A stretch of DNA of 64,000 nucleotides from Nilaparvata lugens. Taxonomy: Eukaryota > Arthropoda > Insecta > Hemiptera > Delphacidae. Made by a program: the position numbers and the translations under genes. The stretch is taken from the NCBI RefSeq assembly GCF_014356525.2, contig NC_052511.1:28624639-28688638 (forward strand). Direction: 5' to 3'. This document shows positions 56,322 through 64,000 of the stretch, piece by piece; the stretch's first letter is position 1; every line of letters begins with the position of its first letter. Below the pieces are notes generated by a model. The model made no database searches and had not been told where the DNA came from. It saw only the letters and a list, made by a program, of their open reading frames with translations.

Positions 56322-57720
56322 AGTTCACAAGAAAGGTGCAGTTGACCAGCCAGCTAACTTCAGGCCAATATCAATTCCTCCCACCATGACAAAGGTGCTG
56401 GAGACTATTATGAAGCAACAAATGGTGGATTACTTTGAAAGTAACAACCTCCTCTGCCAACAGCAGCATGGTTTTAGAAGTGGCCGCTCTACAACAAGCG
56501 CCCTGATTGCCCTGACTAGCAAAATCCAGAACACATTTGAGACTGGTGATACAATGGCCCTTACACTGTTTGATCTGAGTAAAGCCTTTGATTGTGTTCC
56601 ACATCAAATTCTCCTAAGGAAGCTTGAAAGGTATGGAATCAGCAGCCCGGTCCTCAACACCATAAAAAGTTATCTTGAAGACAGAAGCCAAGTAGTCTCA
56701 ATAAAAGGAGCTTTGTCAAGGATTAGAGATATCAAACACGGAGTGCCCCAGGGTTCTGTCTTAGGCCCCCTTCTATCCATCCTTTTGACAAATGACTTTG
56801 TTCCCAGCAAGGACTCCATACTGTTTGCAGATGATACGACGGTGATGTCTAGAGGAATATCTACTGAACAAGCATTGGCAATGAATGAAACTCACATACA
56901 GGAGGCAAAGAGATGGTTCCAAATAAACAAGCTTAAACTCAATGAGGACAAATCCCAAATATTAATATGCTCTCTGAAAAACGAAAAACCTGAAAGCCCT
57001 ACCGAACCAGTAAAATTATTGGGTTTTGGCTTGATAGAAAATTAAAATGGGATACACACATTTCAAAGACATGCCTAAAACTAGCAAGAGTCCTACATCT
57101 CCTAAAAAACTAAGGTATGTTGTCACTCTAGAATACTTGATGACAGCTTACTATTCTCTATTTCACAGTCACATAACATACAGAATCCTTCTCTGGGGAC
57201 ATGCTTCAGCCAGCTCAGATATACTATTGCTACAAAAAAAGGCCATTTGGATAATCACATTCTCTGACCACCTGGCACACTGCAGGCCACTATTCAAAAA
57301 GCTGAGAGTACTTACAATCTTTAGCCACTATGTACTCTGCTCACTCCTATTCATAAAGAACAAAGCAAACAACATGACAAAGAGAAGCAATATACATACT
57401 TACAACACTTGACATGCGGCAGACCTGGATGTACCTTGAAGCAGACTTACAGCAACTCAAAAAAGTTTTGAAATATCAGCACTGCGACTGTATAACCAGC
57501 TCCCTGAATATATAAAAAATTGCGAAGCCAGAAAGTTTAAGCAAATATTGAAAGAACGCCTAATACAACGGCCATTATACTCATTGGCAGAACTAGTGGA
57601 TGAGCCCCTATACTCAAACACAAACAGCCGCCATCCCAGAGTCTGAGGGGTGACCCCCTGAACTCCCTGACACAGTCTATCCGGTTCTCCCGGTCAAGGA
57701 CGAAGAATTCAAGTATCAAG
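56322..57720 (+). mobile_element. LINE reverse transcriptase, from gap to C-terminus
   Basis: A single frame to 57045 gives HKKGAVDQPANFRPISIPPT, HGFRSGRSTTSALIAL, LTLFDLSKAFDCVPHQILL, GVPQGSVLGPLLS and ILFADDTTVMS (catalytic, near 56825). A frameshift at about 57040 is followed by the thumb (HITYRILLWGHAS, 57170-57205). The 3' end lies near 57720. The RT core is intact, the rest degraded. Confidence 0.85.
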
Positions 57721-57724
57721 TAAG

Positions 57725-57800
57725 TAAGTATCCATGGCCACGCCCTCCCATGGTCCCACACCATCAAGTACCTAGGTGTAACTCTGGATATATATATATA
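57725..57800 (+). mobile_element. Small LINE scrap
   Basis: Reads GHALPWSHTIKYLGVTLD, the post-catalytic RT segment of another LINE, followed by a TA run. Confidence 0.5.
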
Positions 57801-57956
57801 TCGTATGGTTATGTCAGCATATCATCCAAACAAAGATATAGAGTACCGGTACTATTTACTCACGTCAATAAATACAAATGTAAAAAGGTGGATAAAATAC
57901 CCAAGATAAAAGGGCTTTGTGCTTAGTAGCTTTGTGCATCTAATGGATTTGAATTA

Positions 57957-59056
57957 TTACAGAGCTAGATCCAACCCTTTAAGCCATTCCACAGACTCAT
58001 TACTGACATTATGTATACCCTCAACGCCATCAGGGGAAGATCGCAAGGGGCACTCTTTGGCAATGTGCCTCATGGTTTGTACTGCCGCCCCACAATCACA
58101 TGTTTGGTCATCTGTCATGCTCCATTTTGACCGCCAATAATTACATCTACCCACTCCTGTGCGGAAACGATTGATGAGAGACCATTGTTTCCGAGGGAGA
58201 GACATACCATTCACCTGTGTTGTTGGGTCTCTTATAAGAGAGGAGTTCTGCCCAATGAAGTTATCCCAAGATGCATTCCACCCTTTATCCACTGTATAAT
58301 CTTCAGCAATCAACTGAGAGGCTGTCTGCATTGGTGGGTGCCTAGACTTGAGGCGGTTGGGGTGGGGTATCAGATCCTGCATAATAGGGAGTTTGGGCTC
58401 TTTGATAATCTTCTCATACTCTCTCTTCAGGCATGCCCTACATCTTACATTGGGTGGGGCTATGTTACACAGCACTGGGAGCCAAGGAATAGGTGTGGCC
58501 ATGAGGGTACCACTGATGGTCCTCATAACCCTATTCAATTCAACGTCCAAGCTCTTAACATGCACACTGTTAAGCCACACAGGGGCACAATACTCAGCTG
58601 CAGAGTATACCAGGGATAATGCAGAGGTCCGTAGAACTCTAGCATTGGCCCCCCATGATGTTCCTGCAAGATACTGCACTATGTTTGACCTGGTTCTTAC
58701 TTTTGCGGCAGTCTTGGTTAGGTGGCTTTTAAATGTCAAGGTGCGGTCCAGTGTGACTCCCAGATACTGAGGTCGTTTGTTGTGATTGAGAGGAACGTTG
58801 TTGAAGGAGACATTCAGTTCAGTATTGGCAAGTCTGTTGTTCAGATGGAAACAAGCTACTTCGGTCTTTGATGGGTTGGGTTTTAGCTTCCAAGTCCTAA
58901 AGTAATCATTGAGAATTGAGAGATCATTGGTGAGTGAGAGTTCAGTTTGTTTCAGGTCATCATTTTGTGTAGCCAGGGCAATGTCATCGGCATAGATGAA
59001 TTTCCGAGACTGTGTTGCTGGAATGTCACTGGTGTAGACTTGGAGTTGGGTAGCTT
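57957..59056 (-). mobile_element. 5'-truncated LINE with RT palm end and Cys-rich tail
   Basis: Open from about 59056 down to the stop at 57957. FIYADDIALATQ is the catalytic box, QYLGVTLDRTLTFKSHLT follows, then the thumb (VYSAAEYCAPVWLNS) and the C-terminal NRFRTGVGRCNYWRSKW with CDCGAAVQTMRHIAKECP, a Cys/His motif common at the ends of I/Jockey-type LINE proteins. About 365 codons without a stop suggest it is young. Confidence 0.85.
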
Positions 59057-59803
59057 AGGGGGTTAGGTTTTTGTTTGGAATTGCAATATGCTGGAATGGG
59101 TTGGAGACCAGATTGAGGTATGTTTATTGAATGAGTGAAACGAATTCTATGTTTCAAGTCAATCAGCGTTCGTCTATTTGTAAGATTTTTTATCTTTCCA
59201 ATCGTGCTTCTAAGCTCAAAAGTGTAGAGAACTTCTATTTCTCAGCGTTCTCCACCGATCCTATTGCATATATCATCATACTCTAAATCCAATTTGTATG
59301 TGTGTTTGTGTGTGAATAGGCAGACGTGTATGAGTATAAATGTTAGTGAGTGTAGCGAGTTCTACTGTTCTCCGAACTAATAGTTATGAAACATTTCATA
59401 ACCATATAAAGTAGAATACCCGTTTCCTGATTTTATGATACAATGGTAATTAAAAGATTTACTCTTATCTTCAAGGTTTATAAATAGTTTTCCAAACGAA
59501 AATTGTATAATAAAGTGATTGACCATGTCACCTCAATTTAATTAATTGATTATAAATAATTGATTAATAATTAGTAAATTAGGTGTGAATTGATTAATTA
59601 ATTAATAATTTAATTAATTGAGCACCTCCGCTCTGTAATTGGCGCTTGTCCGAGTGTGCAGGACAAGTTTGTAGGATAACTGCAGTGAACCATGATAACA
59701 CGATTACAAACGCATCCACCCCTAGTAGGCCTAGACAATAGAATACCTGGATAAAGTTTGGGACCCTAGAACAGTCTGGTAGGGCTTCATCTCCATCTTC
59801 TCC
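59057..59803. other. AT-rich spacer between two LINEs
   Basis: No gene seen. It contains a TTAATTAATT-rich palindromic stretch near 59540-59620. Confidence 0.6.
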
Positions 59804-59816
59804 AACAAAAATTTTT
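59804..59816. repeat. Target-site duplication, left copy
   Basis: AACAAAAATTTTT, identical to 63057-63069; it marks the insertion of the RTE-like LINE. Confidence 0.9.
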
Positions 59817-59836
59817 CTTCTTCTTCTTATTTGGCA

Positions 59837-62500
59837 TTACAACCCAGCGCGGGTCACAGCCTCCCTCAATTTCCGCCTCCAAGTATCTCTGTCCACCGCT
59901 GCACTTTTCCATCTTCGCACCCCAATTACTGCTGCATCCTTATCCACTAAGTCTATCCATCTTGTTCTGGGTCGCCCTTTCCTTCGCCGGCCATATATTT
60001 TCCCTTCCATTGCCATCTTTGGGGGGTAGGCATCGTCAGCTCGTACCAGGTGTCCTGCCCACCTCAGCCTGCGAACTCGCATCACAGTGGCTATATCTGC
60101 ATACTGGTACAGCCTATAAAGTTCGTCATTATGCCTCCTACGCCAGACTCCTGCTTCCTGTATGCCTCCAAACACTCTTCTCAGGATCTTTCTTTCAAAG
60201 ACGCCCAGCATTCTTTCATCTGCCACCGTAGTTGCCCATGTTTCACTATCATACAGTAAGACAGGCATGATGATTGTTCTGTATAGCAGCAGCTTGGTCT
60301 TTCTACTGAGAGTACGTTTTTTCATCAGAGTTGATAGCGCGTAATAGCATCTATTGGCTAGCATAACCCTTCGCCTTACTTCTTTACTTGAATCGTTTCT
60401 GGAGTTTATAGAAGATCCCAGGTATACAAACTCGTCTACGATTTCGAAGTTTTTCCCCTGGATCTCTATGCTTTGGCCATTCTCTCGCCCTTCTCCAGAG
60501 TTGGAGGCCACCATAACTTTGGATTTATTCTCATTTACTACCAGACCGATTCTTTTTGCAGCTTCCTCCAACCGTGTGTAGGCGTCCTTCATAGCTGCTG
60601 GCGATCTACATGCGATGTCCACATCATCTACATACGCTAATATCTGAGTCAGTCTATTGTACAGTGATCCTCTAGTATTAATTTGCGAGTCCCTGATTAC
60701 TTTTTCTAGAGCAAGGTTGAAAAGCAAACATGAAAGGGCATCCCCCTGCCTTACACCATTTTCCACTTCAAAGGGCTCCGATAAGCTACTTCCAATCCTT
60801 ACATAACATACCACCTTCTTCATTGTCATCTGCACCAGTCTCACAAGCTTCCTTGGCATATTCATCTCCACCATAGCCTCATACAATTTACTCCTAATGA
60901 TACTATCGTAAGCTGCCTTAAAGTCTATAAAAAGGTGATGGGTTTTAATATCGAATTCAAGTGTCTTTTCCAGGATTTGCCGGAGCACATATATTTGGTC
61001 TATAGTGGAGCACCCTTCTCGAAATCCAGCTTGATACCCTCCTACCTCTCTATCTGTATACACTCTCAATTTTCCATATAGGAGATTTGAAAAAATTTTA
61101 TAACCTATATTCACTAGTGTAATACCTCTGTAGCTCTCACAATTCAGTCTATCTCCTTTCTTGTGTATTGGAACTATTACACCTTTGGTCCACTCATCTG
61201 GCATTTCCTCACTGCTCCATATCTTGCATACTAATCTATGCATCTCTTCTTTGAGAGTGTTACCACCAAGCTTAAACAATTCTGCAGCTAGCCCATCTAG
61301 GCCTGGAGCTTTATTATTCCTCAATTTCTTTATTGAGTTCTCCACTTCCTCCAGCGTGGGTGGGTCTTCCTCCATCTCATCCCCATGCATCACTTCCACT
61401 GTCACTTCTGTATTCAACTCAGAATTCTTATTAAGTATTTCTATAAAATACTCTCTCCATCTATCCAGTGCCTGCGATCTTTCTCCAATAATTGCTCCAT
61501 CCTTCCTTTTGCATATCATTACTCTAGGGGTGAATCCTCTACGCTGATTACTTACAAAGCTGTAGAACTTCCTCATCTCATTTTGCTCCTGGAATTTTTC
61601 CATCTCTTCAAGTTGTTGTGCTTCGGCGCTTCTTTTCTTCCTTCTGTGCAGCTTTTTTTCCTCCTTCCTCAATTCTCTGTATCTTTCTACTGCATGCCTC
61701 GTGCTGGTCCGTTGTTGTAGCACCTGGTATGCTTCATTCTTCTTCCTTGTAGCCTCTCGACACTCCTCATCAAACCAACTCCTATTCTTTTCCTTCCTTT
61801 GATCCCCTAGTACTCTCTGAGATGTTTCTGCTATAGCTTTTGAGCATTTCTTCCATTTCTCCGACACTGCTTGCTTGTCATGCTCAGCCTCCTCCAAAAA
61901 CTTGTTTGTTAAAATCTCCCGGAATTCTTCCACTTTTTGGGGATTTTGGAGCGCCCTCAATTCATACCTTTTTAAATTACCAGGTTGCGATTTCCTTGAG
62001 TTGGCTATTCTTGCTCTTATCACCGCCCCCACCAGATAATGGTCAGAGTCAACATTGGCGCCTCTATAGCTCCTGATACTCATGAGATTAGTGTAATGGC
62101 GCGAATCTATCAGCAAGTGGTCGATCTGATTGTTTGTGACTCCATCAGGTGAATGCCATGTAGCTTTATGAATATCTTTTCGCTGGAACATTGTGCTCCC
62201 TACCACCAAGCTCCTTGCTGCTGCAAAATTGTCCAGTCTCACTCCATTATCACTTGACTCAGAATGCAGACTATGCTTGCCAACATATTGCCTGAAGCAT
62301 TCCTCTTTACCAACCTTAGCATTGAAATCACCAACTATAATCTTCACATCATGGCCTGGACAATTATCATAGACTTTTTCCAGCTCTTCATAAAAGTCCT
62401 CTCCTTCCTCAACCGCCCTCTCTTCTGTTGGTGCATGCACATTTATAATGCTAGTGTTGAAAAATTTCCCCTTTATAAGGATTGATTGGGGTGAAACCAA
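59837..62500 (-). pseudogene. RTE-like LINE protein: endonuclease second part, linker, reverse transcriptase
   Basis: 887 open residues. Endonuclease: IIVGDFNAKVG, NNQIDHLLID, GANVDSDHYLV (catalytic SDH). Linker with a long basic coiled coil. RT: LRNNKAPGLDGLAAELFK, VIVPIHKKGDRLNCESYRGI, GFREGCSTIDQIYVLRQI, HLFIDFKAAYDSI, GVRQGDALSCLLFN, and the catalytic box AYVDDVDI (Val replaces the usual Ala). C-terminus: LRWAGHLVRADD and GRRRKGRPRTRW, diagnostic of this LINE group. Proteins like this are often misnamed 'craniofacial development protein 2' in insect annotations. Confidence 0.88.
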
Positions 62501-62915
62501 TAACGAGTTCTCTATATTCTCTGTTAACTACAAAACCAGTCCCAAATATGTGTTGTGTCTCATGGCAGCTATAGTAGACATCGCAGTTCCCTTTATGAAA
62601 CATTCCATTGCCAAGCCACCTGATCTCTTGGATTGCTGTAATACCAGCCCTATACTTCTCAAGTACCTCCACCAGCTGCTGTAATGCTCCACTTCCGTAT
62701 AGTGTCCTCACATTCCAGGTACATAATCTCAAATCCATTTTCCTAATTCGTTTCAGTGCAAGCCGTTTTCTTAAATCTGTATAATCCAGTCCAATCCGAG
62801 GCAAATTATTGTGTGGTTCCGTAACCAGAGTGTTTTTATAGGGATGGGGTGTCAGCCCATCGCCCAACCCCCAACCTGGAGGACCAGGGTCTTGTTGGCG
62901 CGGTTGATGCTTCAT
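62451..62915 (-). pseudogene. RTE-like LINE protein: N-terminal endonuclease part
   Basis: LRLCTWNVRTLYGSGALQQL starts the apurinic endonuclease domain (WN pair), with AIQEIRW carrying the catalytic Glu. The frame ends at 62451, overlapping the main frame by 50 bases; a one-base shift near 62490 separates two halves of one protein. Confidence 0.85.
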
Positions 62916-63056
62916 GTGCTCATCTGCCTACCTGAACACACTAATTACCTGGGACGCAACGATGTTAGTGCCAACCAGTCTACATCAACCACTTGCTTGG
63001 GAAACCAGGGGATCGCCAAGCCCCAGGACAGAAGAAATTCTGCCCCCCCTGCGGGG

Positions 63057-63069
63057 AACAAAAATTTTT
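63057..63069. repeat. Target-site duplication, right copy
   Basis: AACAAAAATTTTT, matching 59804-59816. Confidence 0.9.
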
Positions 63070-63522
63070 AGCACATGGAATTAGGGATATTTTATTTTTT
63101 TCAATTATATCACCTTCTGCTTCTCATACTGAGTCTAAAAGAATTGTTTTATCCACCTAATACGAAATTTAGTTTTATATTGTTTATCATATTGTATGTT
63201 GATATTCCAATACGCTCTCAACTGCAATGTCAAATAATGAGCTGTCTTTGTTTAAAATGAATGAATTACCTCTCGTGACAGCTATTCTTTGTAAACTACC
63301 TTTGAACAGTTGCTCTAGTGAGCCAGGGTGTCAATTTGTAGATTGTAGATTCCAACCAGTTTGACACACGCACAACTGCCAACGCCCTTCTTGCAGAAAG
63401 GTGTTGCTGAAGCCTACGTGAACAATAGTATTTCAAAACATTGTTATTCGAGGAGCTATTCACAAGTAATTGTCAATAAGGGCCTGTCTATTATAAACTG
63501 TAGGATGTTGAACAAACTAATA
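63070..63522. other. AT-rich spacer
   Basis: No gene or element recognised. Confidence 0.6.
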
Positions 63523-63524
63523 TA

Positions 63525-63924
63525 CAGTCGAACCTCTCTATAACAAACCTCCACCTAACGAAATCCTCTACACGACGAATTTTTACCTGGTCCCATGACA
63601 TTTTAGAGTTTTTGCTGCTTATTTACCTCTATTCAACGAATTTCGGACCTCTCAACAACAAAGTTTTTTCTTCACTTCAACATAGAAAGTATAGTGTGTA
63701 TAGGAAGCAGACGGTCATTTTCAAGGAATTCTTTAGTTTCAGCAGAAAGGTCAATAGACTAAAAATAATGGCAATTCAGGTAGGAAGAAGATAGGGGGGT
63801 ATGATATTATAAGATCCATAGGATCGTGGCAGTTTTCTTGACAGAACCTCTCAATAACGAATACCTCTCAGCAGCGAATTTTTTCTCGGGATAATCGACT
63901 TCGTTATACAGAGGTTCGGACTGT
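63525..63924. mobile_element. pogo/Tigger-type MITE, 400 bp
   Basis: Ends CAGTCGAACCTCTCTATAAC and, inverted, TTCGTTATACAGAGGTTCGG...CTG, the pogo-type terminus, flanked by TA on both sides (63523-63524, 63925-63926). Internal copies of the ACCTCTC-ACGAA motif lie near 63548, 63633 and 63850. No transposase. Confidence 0.8.
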
Positions 63925-64000
63925 ATTTTCATTTTCATAGTATTGCTTTTCGTAACATTAAAGGACTGATGAATTTCGAAGTATTTTCTATTCTGGTTGT

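Larger units (their letters stand above)
59817..63056 (-). mobile_element. Full-length RTE-like LINE, 3.24 kb
   Basis: Flanked by a perfect 13-bp duplication. The 3' end on the minus strand is a short (GAA)n tail (59817-59830), the usual simple-repeat tail of RTE-type elements, and the length is typical of that group. It encodes one protein of endonuclease plus reverse transcriptase, interrupted by a single frameshift near 62490. A 5' UTR of about 140 bp precedes the frame. It looks recently inserted. Confidence 0.88.

Noticed and set aside
59837..62915. Host gene 'craniofacial development protein 2'-like
   Set aside because: Domain order, 13-bp target duplication and (GAA)n tail show a retrotransposon.

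Overview
The window looks like nuclear DNA of an insect, most likely a hemipteran of the planthopper type (Nilaparvata-like). It is AT-rich and intron-rich. Non-LTR retrotransposons, foldback elements and microsatellites are stacked inside the introns, and an errantivirus-like LTR element is present. The GT-microsatellite repeat family at 51957-52740 resembles planthopper repeats I have seen; that placement is inference.

I can support one host gene. It is on the minus strand and spans most of the window: a phospholipase D3/D4-type (PLD3) lysosomal membrane enzyme. Ten coding exons were placed from 51295 down to 91. All introns are GT-AG, all phases match, and both HKD catalytic motifs are intact. 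Read in order, the exons give a continuous 497-residue frame ending in a stop at 91-93. The N-terminus lies further upstream; two weak upstream exon candidates (51478-51627 and about 55788-55908) are reported. The 3' UTR runs off the left edge.

The introns hold nearly everything else. The 20.5 kb intron 1499-21965 is a multi-level transposon nest. A 5'-truncated LINE (minus strand, 21300 to about 2251) was split by an errantivirus-like LTR element (2567-6817). It was split again by a mariner-like element with inverted repeats of about 540 bp (7300-20021). The mariner element was then split by a Jockey-type LINE (7716-17638, 10-bp target duplication), which carries further insertions. The 8.8 kb intron 22132-30980 holds two nested elements with 8-bp target duplications: an outer iteron-rich element (24379-30331) and an inner hAT element (24767-29446).

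From 31 to 37 kb are five PLD3 exons with a TTAA-flanked foldback MITE between two of them. From 37 to 46 kb is a CR1/L2-like LINE plus LINE fragments and palindromes. From 46 to 51 kb lie the membrane-anchor exon, with a triplicated splice donor, and another LINE. From 53 to 64 kb come more LINEs, a perfect 84-bp palindrome, a 100-bp assembly gap (56222-56321), a nearly intact 3.24 kb RTE-like LINE with a 13-bp target duplication, and a pogo-type MITE.

I found no tRNA or rRNA gene, CRISPR array or bacterial-type operon. No gene system beyond PLD3 and the mobile elements could be supported.
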